This document shows positions 1-11,273 of a DNA stretch of 64,000 nucleotides, piece after piece. A program made the position numbers and the translations under genes. The notes under the pieces were generated by a model that was given only the letters and a program-made list of their open reading frames with translations, was not told where the DNA came from and ran no database searches. Each line of letters starts with the position of its first letter. The stretch's first letter is position 1. Origin of the DNA: Toxonevra muliebris (Eukaryota > Arthropoda > Insecta > Diptera > Pallopteridae); contig OY829330.1 of assembly GCA_963691655.1 (NCBI GenBank), positions 20,709,389 through 20,773,388 on the forward strand, given 5' to 3'.

Positions 1-1978
1 CCATTACCATCTTCAGCGCTTCGGTCACGTATTCCGCTGGAATTGCCTATGAGGAAGTGGTTGGGAGTTAATGCCTCCATATCGGGAGACTCTAGTGGGA
101 CGTAAGTCAATGGTCGTGAGTTCAAAATGTACTCCACATCAGCCAAAGCTGCTCTGAGAACCTCTTCACGTAAGCCAGTTTCAGGTAAAATATCCATTAA
201 CACGGATTTGATTGAACGTAACATGCGTTCCCATGAACCTCCCATGTGAGGTGATGCTGGAGGTATAAAGGACCACTTAATTTCGGGGTAGCGGAGTTCA
301 ATTTCACCAGATGATAATCGCTCAATTTCATTGTTCAGTACACGGCTGGCCCCACGAAAATTTGTTCCATTATCCGACCATATGCAATTTGGCACACCGC
401 GCCGAGATATGAACTGCTTCAGTACAAGTAAAAAAGAATCCGTTGGGAGAGAAGGTGATATTTCGATATGAACTGCACGAACCGTGAGACACGTGAAAAG
501 TACCCACCAACGCTTTTCTCGACGTCTGCCGATTACTATTTCAAAAGGCCCAAAGAAGTCGACACCTGTGTTTGTAAATGGCCTTGTGAAAACAGCAAGT
601 CTTTCAGGTGGCATGCCACCCATTTCTGGAGGATGCGGAATCACACAACGATTACGGCATAGCTGGCATCTCTTAGCTGTTGCTCTCACCAGCGCTCTCA
701 AACCATGCACCCAGTACAATTGCCGCATTTCATTCACCACTATTTCATTATGATGGTGATGAAACTTACGATGATAAAAATCTGTGATTAAATGCGACAC
801 ACGATGATTACGAGGTAGAATTATTGGTCGCTTTACATCAACTGGTACATCTTTCATTGCGTCGATTCTCCCTTTCACTCGAAGAAGACCTGCTTCATCT
901 ATATACGGTGAGCATTTATATAAATCGCTCTTGCGTGCTATTATATCACCCCATTTCAGACGCCTTATTTCTTCACCAAAAGACTCTTCTTGACACTTGC
1001 GTATAATGATGCATACACTGCCTTCAACATCGCTCCGGGTCACCAAGCTGGAAAAGTTCACCGATCGTATAGACTTCTGTGACACCATGCGCAAAAATTT
1101 TAGAACACTTATTTGAACTTTTTGTAACTTTCTCCATTTGCTAAAATGCTTCGAATCAGGACTAATGGCTGCCAACGATGAAACAACCGGTTGTTGCAAA
1201 TCAGCATGACAAATCAATTTACGCTCATGGCCAGTAGCACCGCTAAGATCTGTTACAGGCCAGTCTTCTTCTGACCGTGCTAAAAATGCAGGGCCAGTAA
1301 ACCAGCGCGATGAGCAATTGAATTCTGGCTCCTTTGACCACTTAGTACCTTCGTCAGCTACATTGTCCGATGATGGTACCCACCGCCATTCGTTGACTCG
1401 AGAATCTTCTAAAATTTCGCCTATCCGCACCGCCACGAATTGCTGGAACTTTCGAGCATCAGATCTAATCCAGTACAACACGTTTTCGGAATCAGACCAA
1501 AATATTCGCTGGTCGATACGCACGGATAATTGATTTGTAATGAACTTTGCCAAACGCAGACCCAGTATTGCGGCCATTAGCTCCAACCTTAGAATTGAGA
1601 TAGGTTTGAGTGGTGCTACTCGTGTTTTTGAAGCCACCAAGCTGCAGAATACTTCACCATTTCGCTCAGCTCGCAAATACGACACGGCAGCATACGCATC
1701 AATGCTGGCATCCACAAAGGTGTTCAGTTGAATTCTCTCACCGGAACTTACAAGCTTATAGCACCGAGGCACGCGGATGTCGGCAATTGAACGTAAGAGT
1801 CGTATCCAGCGCCACCATTTTTCGCGCTCTTCCTTACGTATGGGCTCGTCCCATGAAACACCTGAGCGCCACACTTCTTGCATTACAATTTTAGCATAAA
1901 TTAGGAAAAATCCCAGAAGACCTAGAGGATCAAACACAGTCATTACGATACGTAAAATTTTACGTTTTGTTGGTATTT
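1..1978 (-). pseudogene. pol: BEL/Pao A pol, 3' part: RT thumb, RNase H, integrase
   Basis: I read one open minus-strand frame from about 1978 to the window edge. It begins with the Pao RT-thumb signature MTVFDPLG. RNase H follows, with VDAS near 1710 and WSDS near 1505. The integrase has an HH-CC zinc region near 700-770, then the DDE core: VDFFGPF near 560, WSDNGTNF near 370, and the glutamate in GGSWERM near 235. The C-terminal DUF5641-type domain is cut off by the window. A one-base loss in an A run near 1975-1980 separates this part from the upstream RT. Confidence 0.88.
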
Positions 1979-2253
1979 TACTTCATCAAAAACCTCTTTC
2001 GGAAACTTCTCGAAGAACGTCAGTATGTCTCCACCAGGTGACCACCACATACTCAGCACCTTTTCATGTTTTGTGTCCGGTTCCTCTATATATCTTTCAG
2101 TTTGAGTAGATTTTCCTGTCAGTGGAAGTAAAACTGCTTTGGAGTTCGATACCCAGTTCCACATTTCAAATCCTGCATCCGCACAAATTTCCCTAACCGT
2201 GGAAGCTAGTTGGATCATCTCGTCATCCGTTTGCACGCTCTGCAACCAATCGT
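1943..2253 (-). pseudogene. pol: BEL/Pao A reverse transcriptase, palm remainder
   Basis: This short frame starts with VDDWLQSV, the end of the catalytic (Y)VDD box, and runs through the ISNSKAVL-type region typical of Pao RT. In element 2 the equivalent stretch has an intact YVDDW. Here the segment between YPL and VDDW is missing (roughly a dozen codons) and the frame shifts, so the catalytic tyrosine is lost. The frame dies at 1943 because of the downstream one-base deletion. Confidence 0.85.
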
Positions 2254-3567
2254 CTACAAAGGGTATTTGCTTTGAAAGCGGCTAGCGTTTCTGTTTCTAA
2301 CGTAATTAGCTGATGATGGGGAACAAGTAGCACCAAAGATCATTACCTGCATCACATAAACATCAGGGTCTCTTGATGAGTCACCGTTGCGCCATAGAAA
2401 CTTTTGTGCCACTTGATCCCCCTGAGCTATCCGGATCTGGTGGAACATCTCACGGATATCGCCGCACAAAGCTACCGGTCTCTCACGAAAGCGCATCAGA
2501 ACTCCTACAAGTGACCTGAGAGTATCCGGCCCTTTCATTAACATAGAATTTAAAGCAGTTTTATTGACGGCGGCTGCCGCATCCCACATCAGCCTGGTCT
2601 TATTTTTATTAGTGTTGGTGACAGTAAATATAGGAATGTACCAGGATTTTCCACCTGAAGAAAGTTCTGCCTTTTCCAGCTTCCTTACATAACCCTTTTG
2701 CTCGTAGTCTCTGATGGTGTTTACAAGAAAGCATTTTAACTTTGTATCACGTGCCATTTTAATCTCGAGGCATTGGAGCCGTCTTCGAGCCATAGTAAGA
2801 GATTCGGGCAGTTCGATGTGATCATACCTCCAAAGTAGCCCGGTTTCCCAACGCTTTTCCGATGGAATATATTTTGTTGTTGACTGCATTATACGCTGTG
2901 AGCGCTCATCTTCTTTCGAGACTAACGGAGCAGCTGTACGGACGCCAATAGATTCCAGTGAGAAGTGTGATTTTACAAGTTGTTCGAGACGATTATCAGC
3001 ATTGCAAGTGCATATGTGCATTATGCGGTGTGGCAAAGGGTCATTTGAAGAATTGCGTCCATATATAGACCAGCCCAACTTACATCTCGCAGCAATCAGG
3101 TCATCGTCTTCACTTTCCCGAGTCTCCAGAGGCACGCCTAACTTAACTTTGTCAAGACCAATAAGAATTTGCGCCTGCACTGCTTTATGTGGGCGAATTG
3201 GCAAATCTTTAAGATGATCGCGCGATGCTATGGTGGTGCCATCAAGTGACTGCATTGGTAGTTTAAGACTTGTTGTGGTACGTACGTTCTTCAAGGAGAA
3301 TTTATGGGATTCCGATTGCTGCGAAGATATCTGGAGCATAACAGATTTGGAGTTCACCTCATTTTTTGTAATATCGCCTGTCCATTGAAGGCAGAGTTCT
3401 TCCATCGGCCCATCCAAACCTAGCTCAACTGCCAAATCATGGTCAATGAGAGAGCACGCAGATCCTTCATCAATAAACGCGTATGTGTTAATAGATCTGT
3501 CCTTTTCATGCAGTGTAACAGCTACGTAGCGAAAAAGTGAGCGCTTGTTCTCCTTTGCGTGAAACAA
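2254..3567 (-). pseudogene. pol: BEL/Pao A protease plus reverse transcriptase N-terminal part
   Basis: A 437-codon open frame. The protease has AFIDEGSACSLID near residues 30-43, the D-E-G variant of the aspartic site common in BEL/Pao. ILIGLDKVKLGVPLE near residues 135-150 is typical of the DUF1758 protease region. RT follows, with WDAAAAVN and CGDIREMFHQI as motif A. The frame ends at TAG in YPL* just before the YVDD box, because of a small deletion. On its right side a TAG plus a frame change near 3590 uncouples it from gag. Confidence 0.92.
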
Positions 3568-3590
3568 AACGGCTGATTGGAATCACGCTC

Positions 3591-4141
3591 CTAGTACGGC
3601 GTATGCAAAAGAGGATGATGGGCCCTTTGGCAGCCATCAACTTCACATTGCGTCTTAAAGTTGCAACGCCGGACGAAATGCCTTTTAAAACAGCGAATGC
3701 ATAATTTTTCTTCACGTATTAATCGCAACCTTACGTCTCTTTTCAAAGCGTGGAACTCGCTGCAGTCGGACAGCGGGTGACTTTTAAAACATTTCGGACA
3801 AGTACCTTGCTGTTGACCATTGTCAATGAAGTCATGTAGCATTATCCTCTCTTGCTGCTGCCGGCGACCGCGTTTTCCCTCTTCACTTAAACTAGGTGTA
3901 GTTGATGTATATCCAAGTGGAGTAACTTGACTTGCACATGTGGCGAGGTCGAAAGGCCATTCATCAAAAACTGCTATATCAACTCGTGGACGCGTCAACC
4001 TATAACGTCCCCAACTCAACTTCAGATCTGGAGGCAACTTTCCAACCAGTTCGTTTAACAACATTGGATCATTTAAATAATCCCCCAGACCAATTGCCTG
4101 AATAGTTGCCCTGTAGTTCTGAACACCTGATGAGAATTGAA
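3591..4141 (-). pseudogene. gag: BEL/Pao A gag, C-terminal part with zinc knuckles
   Basis: This frame carries two knuckle-like units, CPKCFKSHPLSDC and CIRCFKRHFVRRC (C-x2-C-x3-H-x4-C), followed by a CEVDGC..HH cluster. That is the nucleic-acid-binding region found between gag and protease in BEL/Pao. The upstream part (LPPDLKLSWGRY) matches element 2 (LPCDLKLEWGRY). It is separated from the N-terminal gag frame by a one-base frameshift near 4142 and from protease by a stop. Confidence 0.9.
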
Positions 4142-4645
4142 TTAAAGTTTTTCCGTTTTTATGCTAGGCTGCTGTCTCAATTTGCGTTGAAGAGTTTGGT
4201 GGATGACATCTGGTCGACCATATAACATGCGAAGAGTTTCAATAGCAAACGAAACAGTACTAGGCATCATCAATTTTCCCCGTACAGCCTCTAAAGCAGA
4301 ACCCTTTAAACATTTTTGTAAGCGAATGAGATTTTCCTGGTCAGTGAACCCGCATCGCTCCGTAGACTGCGTGAAATTGGTGATGAACAGTGGCCATTCC
4401 TCCGGGTTGCCTGTGAAAATAGGTAGATCTTTAGTCATTACCTGCCGGCTAGCGACTTGTGAGGATGACAGCGATATATTTGCCATAGAATGTTGCGAAA
4501 ACGGAAAGTTAACATTTGACGTATTTGAGCTATATATGAAATCGTGATTCTGCGATGACGTCACAGGTGCTGTGCAATTACGCGGAAAATTTTCATTTGG
4601 CATATACGAATTATGGGCGGAACTCGTATTGGGCAACGAAGTCAC
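4142..4645 (-). pseudogene. gag: BEL/Pao A gag, central capsid-like region
   Basis: It contains KDLPIFTGNPEEWPLFITNF and LQKCLKGSALEAVRGKL, the DUF1759-type gag signature shared with element 2 at 53200-53490 and with element 3. The frame stops at 4142 one base out of phase with the continuation at 3591-4141. A normal BEL/Pao gag would run on unbroken. Confidence 0.9.
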
Positions 4646-4654
4646 AGGGCCTGT

Positions 4655-5594
4655 TTAGTTAAATGTGCTGAAATGTGATGCAGCGTTATTCATTGAAGCA
4701 AAATTATTTGAGCGTTGGTTTGTCGATAAACCTGCAAATGGCGTGTGATTTTGTGCCGCGGTACTGGGGAATTCGTAGAAGATCGGTGCATGGCTATATA
4801 TGGGAACACTGCTAGATTGTATTCCCCCAATGCGATGCATTGACACGGTGAGCTGTGTCTCCGCTGGAGCCAGCGTGAGGTGAATAGGGGTGAGTGGTAG
4901 TTACCAAACGATCCTGCTGCGCTCTGAATCTAAAAGTAGGGATTGGAGAATGATTTTGCGTGATTTGGTGCGAAGCATTGTTGGCAGATCTGTTCTGTAA
5001 ACCTAAACTGGGAAATTGCGTACTTAAACTATACGTGTCGAAACTGCAATTATTTGTTGCAATAGGTGCACCTAAATTAGTTGGTGCAGAAGTAGATGTA
5101 TAAGGACACCATGTTACCTGCGGTGGCCTTTCCTCATTTACAGTGACTGTAGTAGTTGTAGTATGTGCAATACGTGCGCGTTTTCTAGGCATTTCAGTGC
5201 GCAGTATTCCTGAGCGCGTTCGAGGAGGAGAGGGATCAGCCAGCAGTGGCTCGATTTGTTGTTTATTTAAAACAGATTTACCTGTCAGAGGTCATGTTTG
5301 ATCATGTGTTTAAGCAGCTATGGCATAAGAAGAAGAAGAGTTGGCCGGCGTCGCCGTCGATCTAAGTGCAGCAGTTAGCGCGTATGCCTCTGTTGGGGCG
5401 CACCCAGCAGAAAGTGCCGTGGCGCCGGTCGGGGCGTTTGCGCGAGTTGGAGCGGCCGTGACCGTGGGAATGATTGTGCCTGAATATGCGAGTGCACCCA
5501 ATGGTGTTGCAACCTGGGTGGCCGCAGTATTTGACGGCATTAAATCTGCCATTAAAGTGCCGGAAGTCAATGCTTGTTCTTCTTGAACATTCAT
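4655..5594 (-). pseudogene. gag: BEL/Pao A gag, N-terminal low-complexity region
   Basis: Several short frames (5310-5594, 4812-5192, 4655-4846) are rich in Ala, Thr, Ser, Pro and Asn with no globular motif. They resemble the N-terminal gag leader of element 2 (53780-54511). The likely original start is the ATG at 5592-5594. The frames are interrupted by stops near 5310 and 4812. The region is assigned to gag by position and composition rather than by a conserved motif. Confidence 0.6.
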
Positions 5595-5721
5595 GTTGAT
5601 AGTGTTGCGTAAGCCAATAATAATTTCAGGTTATGTTGCGACAACGTGTTACACGCCTTGCAAGCTAGTCTTTGCAAGTTCGATCCTCACCGTGTGTTGA
5701 AACCAAAGTATTTTAGATTGT

Positions 5722-6037
5722 TGGGACGTCGGGTGCAACAAGAAAAAACAGTATTTCCAGCGACTTCAATATTTATTTTAGAATAGTAAAGTAGGAGAGC
5801 TAAAATCTAAAATTAACAGATTAGCATATAAAAGTTAATCTTAAACCAAAAACTTACATTTGTGTTTGACTATGCAAAGAACGGCACGGCACCCTGAATC
5901 CCACAAGTGGTACAAATTCAAAAACTATAGAATAGATTCAGAAATTATTAATTTTTACAAGAATTCAGTATTAAAATATTTACTTGTATTAAATTCAATT
6001 CAATTTATTGATGAGCAAATTTATGCTGCTGCGTACA
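5722..6037 (-). repeat. 5' LTR of BEL/Pao A (boundaries approximate)
   Basis: The plus strand starts TGGGACGTCGGGTG, the same terminal sequence as both LTRs of element 2 (48359 and 54709). It ends near GCTGCTGCGTACA, comparable to the GCCGCGACA end of element 2. The length of about 316 bp fits the 277-309 bp LTRs of element 2. Between LTR and gag (5595-5721) is the leader. The partner LTR is outside the window, so the outer edge cannot be confirmed. Confidence 0.5.
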
Positions 6038-6064
6038 GCTAATGATACAATTGAAAAGGAAAGA

Positions 6065-6572
6065 CTAGCAATGTGAAGGCAAATACACTATGACAGTTAA
6101 GAAATCCCAGCCGATAAACATTGCGCCGTCAAGCAACGACATTGCGCATAGCGGCGTAACACGATCCTCTGTCATTGTCGTTGGTGCTACCCCACACAGT
6201 GTTATGTGAGTTATGTGAGCATCACAACCTATAATCACACCAATGTTCCACTCCTCACAATATCTTACCAGAGCATCCATCTCTTTTGAAGGTGGAGGCT
6301 CTGGAGAATCATAAGGTAGGTACGCCGATGCGACCAAGAAGGCCCCTGCACCGTCCTCTATCCTCACTACTGTAAGAACCGGAGAACACAGGTGTGGCAT
6401 TTGCACTGCAAGTACACCATGTCTCACAATTATGCAGGTCCTTGCCATCTGTTTCAGGATAGAATAGTGTGGCCTTCAGCTCCGAGAGGCCCCTAATTCT
6501 ATTATAGAGAATCCAAAGTTCTTGTAGCAAACCAATATCAATACTTCTATCCTCCATGCAACGCGTCATCAT
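6065..6572 (-). pseudogene. LOA-type LINE ORF2 fragment: endonuclease
   Basis: Overlapping frames on the minus strand read LLQELW, then SAYLPYDSPEPPP and IIGCDAHITHITLCG. This is the apurinic-like endonuclease of the LOA clade, whose usual core is GCDANxHHxxWG. The Asn, one His and the Trp of that core are altered, so it is not functional. Two frames are needed to follow the domain (shift near 6310-6440). RT is absent, and the copy stops at about 6065, close to the LTR of BEL A. Confidence 0.75.
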
Positions 6573-6608
6573 TGCTGCTGATGCTGCCTTACTATGATGA
6601 AGATTTAG

Positions 6609-6993
6609 TTAACACAGAGCGAGGTTTTCCTGGCACGGGCCCACCTCCCGCTCTGATGGTTCTTCCCTCACGGGATTCCCCACTAGCCCCGTATCAGGGG
6701 TTTCGTCAGTCCCGCTATGCATCCTTCCGAAATTTGACGATGGCTTGATCAAGGCCGCAGTTGAGTTTCCCCCCCGCTGCCCTGATGGCCTCAGCATCTT
6801 CCAACTGGCACCACACAGTGAGTCTGACGCCTCCTTCCCTTGCATCCTGAAACCTGGATACACTTGTTACTCTCCACGAGGAAGTGTCTTTAATGCACCG
6901 GTTCTGAGTCCGCAACCTCCGAAGGATGATATCCTTATCCTCTTCATCACATCCGAAAGCAAGGATAATCAGCCTTTTCACATCCTTCAACAT
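6609..6993 (-). pseudogene. LOA-type LINE ORF1 remnant
   Basis: The frame reads TSSWRVTSVSRF...GVRLTVWCQLEDAEAIRAAGGKLNCGLDQAIVKFR. The pattern W-R-V, then a hydrophobic strand, a D-A-E-A-I-R-A helix and GGKLNCG resembles the C-terminal domain of LOA ORF1 proteins (DUF4780-like). It lies directly upstream of the endonuclease fragment on the same strand, as ORF1 should. No N-terminal part is recognisable. Confidence 0.6.
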
Positions 6994-6998
6994 CCTTC

Positions 6999-7030
6999 AA
7001 TTCATAAATAAGCATTTTTATTTATGAATT
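6999..7030. repeat. Perfect 12-bp inverted repeat (hairpin)
   Basis: Arms AATTCATAAATA (6999-7010) and TATTTATGAATT (7019-7030) are perfect inverted copies around an 8-base loop. It sits exactly between the LOA fragment and the A-rich 3' tail of the Jockey copy, so it may be a junction product. It could equally be chance in AT-rich DNA. Confidence 0.8.
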
Positions 7031-7039
7031 ATATATATT

Positions 7040-7936
7040 TTCTTCTTTTTTTTTAAACTCCATTTATTAATGCAATCTGTTGCGAAACATTCAGCATATC
7101 TTATGAAAGTATAAATTTTAAAATGTAGAGTTGTCACTATCGGTTGTCATAAGGCTGACGCCAAGTTGTTTGTGTGCACCTCAATTCGATTTGAGTATCT
7201 GGTGCTGAAGCCTCTTATTTCATCATAAACAAATGGGATTTTTAGGTCGTGGTGAATTATGCCATTGCTCATATACCATGGCGTTTAGAATTGACCGCAG
7301 TACTTTGGATTGGAAGCTTTCCAGTATGTCAATGTTTGTTTTAGCCGCAGAACCCCATAATTCGATTCCATATGTCCAGATAGGTTTGAGAATGGACTTG
7401 TAGATAAGTAATTTGCTGTCCACTGTTTATTTTAAATTGCGAGCAATAAGCCAGTGTAGTGAGGTCAATTTTATGCCAAGTTGCTTCCTTTTAGTCCAGA
7501 TGTGTTTCTGCCAGTTCAGTCTATGATCAATATACAAGCCAAGATATTTGGCATATTCTTGAGTTAATGGTTTATCAAAAAAGATTACAGGTGGACAGTT
7601 TTTCTTGCTAAAGGTGTAGGTGACTTGCACGGATTTTGTGTTATTTGTGTGATTCGCTATTTGTTAAGCCATTTTTCAATTGAAATCAGATGCTCTTGTA
7701 AATATCTTGACGCCGTAATTGGGTCGCTGTTGGCCGCCATCAGCACTGTAACGTCTGCGAATGCAGCTATTGACGTATTTGTTGACAATGGTAGGTCTGC
7801 CGCAAATAGGGTGTACAAGATGGGACGCAGGACGCTGCCTTGTGGTACTCCAGATTGTACTGCATGGAGAAAGGTGTAAGCTTCTTTATATTTTACCAGA
7901 AAGTACCTGCCCTCCTGGGGATGCTACTGGAATGTA
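7040..7936 (-). pseudogene. Jockey LINE ORF2, C-terminal half of RT
   Basis: Reading right to left: YFLVKYKEAYTFLHAVQSGVPQGSV (RT), AFADVTVLMAAN (catalytic box), KYLGLYIDHRLNWQKHI, LLIYKSILKPIWTYGIELWGSA, and HDLKIPFVYDEI near the end. These are Jockey-clade landmarks. The catalytic box is FADV instead of FADD, so RT is dead. Stops near 7425 and 7220 split the frame. An A-rich tail (T run near 7045-7060 on plus) marks the 3' end. The matching N-terminal half lies at 22584-23400. Confidence 0.88.
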
Positions 7937-7937
7937 C

Positions 7938-8138
7938 TATAATGCAGCTCATAATGCACGCGTATATTAATACTTAGTTATGCATCCATGTATTTATATT
8001 AATATTAGTACTAATAATTTACAACCTTGTAACTTCATGTAGTTATAGTAATGAGCGATGCAAATAAAATGTAGAACGATCAGTTCTGAATCCACACTCA
8101 AACGACACAGAGCGTTTCTTATTAGTACGGATGTTATA
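7938..8138 (+). repeat. 5' LTR of Gypsy A
   Basis: This 201-bp LTR begins TATAATGCAGCTCATAATGC and ends GGATGTTATA, so its ends are the short inverted pair TATAA/TTATA. It matches the 3' LTR halves at 16110-16217 and 21148-21238, with a handful of substitutions and small indels. The insertion is therefore not recent. Confidence 0.93.
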
Positions 8139-8156
8139 TGGCGGCCGTGACACCGT
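8139..8156 (+). other. Primer-binding site of Gypsy A
   Basis: TGGCGGCCGTGACACC starts immediately after the LTR. It closely resembles the tRNA-Arg-type primer-binding site known for 412/mdg1 elements (TGGCGACCGTGAC), differing at one position. That supports both the LTR boundary and the clade assignment. Confidence 0.8.
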
Positions 8157-9268
8157 GCCATCGTGACCATTAGATTACGCTGTTATAAAAAATTAATTAA
8201 AGAGAAATATACTTGTAAATTAAAACTATTATAAATATGAAACATGCATAAAACTAAACCTAATTATTTGTGAAACATGCATTAACTTAATATAAGTGTG
8301 AAAACTGAAAGATAATTGAAAAGAAAATGGTGAACTATATACTTATAAATGAAAGACACGTACACGCGTTTGAACTAAAAATTAGAATATGTGAAAAAAC
8401 CAGCACTAAAAATTGAAATTTATAAATTACATTTTAAATTGAAAAAAAAAATCTATCTCACTAAAAATTTAAATATGCAAACTAAATTTAAAAACGCGTG
8501 AAGAATTAAATGGAAATTTGCAATATATATGTGAAATGCATTAAACTAGAGAAAAAAACTACAGCTACAAACTAAAAATTTTGCATACATTTTATAAAAC
8601 ATATGTATTTTGTAACAAATAATTAAACTCATGTGCAAAAAAAAAAACTGTAAAATTTAAAAAAAAAAAGTAAAAATGTAAAGTTAAAAAGTACAGTCTC
8701 ATCTTAAACATTTTACGATGTACATCACCCGATGCAGTAACCTCAGAAAAACTGTAACTCCATTATACATAATGTAATGCCATGATACATAACGAAACGC
8801 CATGATACATATCGTACCGCCATGATAAATATAAAGAGAAAGAGAGCGTTATACATACATCAACACCTACACCGCCGAGCACCAGCAATAGCAAGCGCAC
8901 AGAAAAAAAAGCAACATCACTAAAGAGACTTCATACTAGAATGCAGCAACAACAACAGCAAGAAAGAGTAATCAGTCGCTTATATTTGCTTAAAAATTGA
9001 ATTTCGATATACGTATTAAGTTATATACATAAAATTAAATTAATATAACTTTGTACACAACATTCTTATATATATTTTGAACTAAAAACATATTTTTGTA
9101 TGTATATAATTTATATTAATGTACATATATAATTTTCTTACACTGTATATAATATTCTTATTATATAGTACATAGAAATACCTACTTTTTAAAGCACAAA
9201 AAAATTAAATCATCAAATGATAAAAATTGTTTTAAAAATGATAAAAAATTTACTTTTGGTTAGCATTA
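8157..9268 (+). other. Gypsy A untranslated leader with a 20-bp tandem repeat
   Basis: About 1.1 kb of AT-rich sequence without an open frame separates the primer site from gag. At 8760-8839 it holds four tandem copies of a 20-bp unit of the form CCATGATACATAACGAAACG, with increasing divergence at both ends. Long leaders are usual for 412/mdg1-type elements. Confidence 0.75.
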
Positions 9269-10064
9269 ATGAGTACAAGCAGAAAATTTAATGAAGCTGA
9301 ATTTAAAGAGATTAGAAATGAGTTTGTAAAAGCTACTAAGCTCATTCTTCAAAGTCGTAAGCTTTCACCTAACAAGGCTAAAGTAAATGAATATATTACA
9401 TTACTAATTAACAAATATAATGACATACTAACATATGCATTAGGACAAATTTCAAACAACGAGACAAGAATAAAAGTTGTGTATTGTAGAGAACTTCTAA
9501 TCAAATGCTTCAAAAAAATAGATATTAAAATAAGAGTTCACGATATTGACTCTTTGGTTTTAGTTAAATCTGACATTTTCACTGATTCGAAATCAGATTA
9601 AACGAGAATTTTTCAGATTTTGCGAAACAAATAGAACAGCTTTCAGACGCGCTGGAACGATCGTTAATTGTTGAAGGAATAACCCAAGCTAAGGCTCATG
9701 AAATGGCAATTGAACAGACTGTGAACACTTGTAGATTAAATACCAAGTCTGATCTCTTTAAATCTATTTTTGCTTCGAGTTCATTTTCAAATTCAAAAGA
9801 AGTCGTAGCAAAACTTATTGTCGAACAGACTAATGAGCACAAAGAGAGTCAAGTTTTAGCTTTTCGCACTCGTACAAATGGTAATTATCGTGATAACAAT
9901 TTTCACAATGATAACAATAATAGCCAGCAATACAACAACAATAGAAATAATGCACCCCAGTATAATCAGGATAGCTTTGGTCGTTCGAGGAGTGCAAATA
10001 TTCGCGTTTTAAACGCGAATGCCCCTCTGCAACGATCGCTGGGGGAGGAAAATCAAAACAACTA
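9269..10064 (+). pseudogene. gag: Gypsy A gag
   Basis: The first frame (9269-9601) starts MSTSRKFNEAEFKEIRNEF. After a stop and a missing segment the protein resumes as DFAKQIEQLSDALERSL and continues in frame 9703-10065 with an Asn/Gln-rich tail ending LQRSLGEENQNN. This is the 412/mdg1 gag layout, with a basic Asn-rich C-terminus and no clear CCHC knuckle. The central capsid coding part is deleted near 9601-9615. Confidence 0.8.
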
Positions 10065-10127
10065 AATTCAACAATCGCAAATAAGTCTGTCTACAGTTTA
10101 AATCTATCATATTCAGATTTTATTGAA

Positions 10128-10445
10128 TTGAACTGTACAGATTCAAATAACTTGTGTACCTTTCTTGTAGACACACAAGCTGACATTTCACTAATTAAAT
10201 TTTCAAATATTCTTGATAAAACAAAAATAAATAATACAAACAAAATTAGTTTAACTGGTATAACACCAAATACAATTTTAACCTTGGGTTCAATCGATAC
10301 AAATTTAATTGTTTCAAATTATTATATTCCAATCATTCTACATATTGTTGATGATGACTTTAACATACCATCTGACGGTATACTGGGTAAAGATTTTCTC
10401 AAATCAAATAAATGCAATATTAGTTATGAAACTAATACGATTTAA
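10128..10445 (+). pseudogene. pol: Gypsy A aspartic protease
   Basis: FLVDTQADISLIK occupies the retropepsin active site, and the usual D-T-G/D-S-G is D-T-Q, a change expected to abolish activity. GILGKDFLKSNKCNI near the C-terminus is the second retropepsin signature (ILG-x-D-F-L). The frame ends with TAA at 10443-10445 and pol continues after it. Confidence 0.88.
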
Positions 10446-11273
10446 ATTTTTTTCAAAAACGATGAACTTGAACCTCCGATAATTCATGGAATTAAGTCCG
10501 AAGAATGTATAATTCCACCAAGGTGTGAGGTTTTCAGATTTTTCAATTTAGTCAAATCTTCAGAATCACTATTTGTAGATTCACAAGAGGTTTGCGAGGG
10601 AGTATTTACAGCTAGGTGTATAGTCAATCCGTACAACCCAGTCTTGCGTGTAATAAACACGACAAATGAATTTAAATGCGTTAACATTTGTAAGATTAAA
10701 ACAGAAAAATTACATGACTACCATGTTTATACCATTAACAAGATTAGTACAAGTTCACCTAAACGTTTATGTGAATTGAAAATAATACTACAAAAGCAAA
10801 TGCCAGGTCATTTATCCCACAAACTAATGCCATTGTGTGAAGAGTATTCTGATATTTTTGCGTTAAACGATGACCAAATGTCTGTTAACAATTTTTATGA
10901 GCAAAAACCTCGTTTGACTGAAAGTTCACCAGTCTACATTAAAAATTATCGATTACCATACTCACAAGTTATTCAAAAAGCGTACATAATGTGTGTAGAT
11001 TTTCGAGCTGTTAACAAAAAATTAATTGCAGACAAATTTCCACTTCCCCGTGTAGATGACATTTTAGATAATCTCGGGAGAGCTAGATTCTTTTCAACTA
11101 TTGATTTATTCTCTGGATTTCACCAGATACCATTGCATACAGATTCGCGTGACATTACTTCGTTTAGTACAGATCATGTAGCTTTTCGTTGGAAAGTATT
11201 GCCATTTGGATTAAACGTCGCTCCAAACTCATTTTCACGAATGATGTCTATCGCATTCGCAGGTCTTTCTCCT
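10446..11273 (+). pseudogene. pol: Gypsy A reverse transcriptase, N-terminal part
   Basis: The linker contains CIIPPRCEVFRFF and VLRVINTTNEFKC, shared with Gypsy C. RT proper carries CVDFRAVNKKLIADKFPLPR, FSTIDLFSGFHQIPL (motif A) and WKVLPFGLNVAPNSF. The segment normally preceding the VDFRAVN motif is missing near 10975. The catalytic YIDD lies 300 bp downstream, displaced by an inserted solo LTR at 11274. Confidence 0.92.

Larger units (their letters stand above)
1..6037 (-). mobile_element. BEL/Pao LTR retrotransposon A (3' part outside window)
   Basis: On the minus strand this reads, from right to left, as 5' LTR, gag, zinc knuckles, aspartic protease, reverse transcriptase, RNase H and integrase. 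This is the BEL/Pao domain order. Its proteins match those of the element at 48359-54985 position by position, so the two belong to related families. The 3' LTR and the C-terminal end of pol lie left of base 1. At least four frame breaks (about 1978, 2253, 3590, 4142) make this copy inactive. Confidence 0.93.

Noticed and set aside
5341..5586. 81-codon plus-strand frame
   Set aside because: A shadow of the low-complexity gag N-terminus on the other strand.
5660..5715. tRNA 3' half (TTCGATCC then ...AAACCA)
   Set aside because: The T-stem does not pair and no 5' half is present. It lies where the BEL A leader would carry a primer site, so it is better seen as leader sequence.
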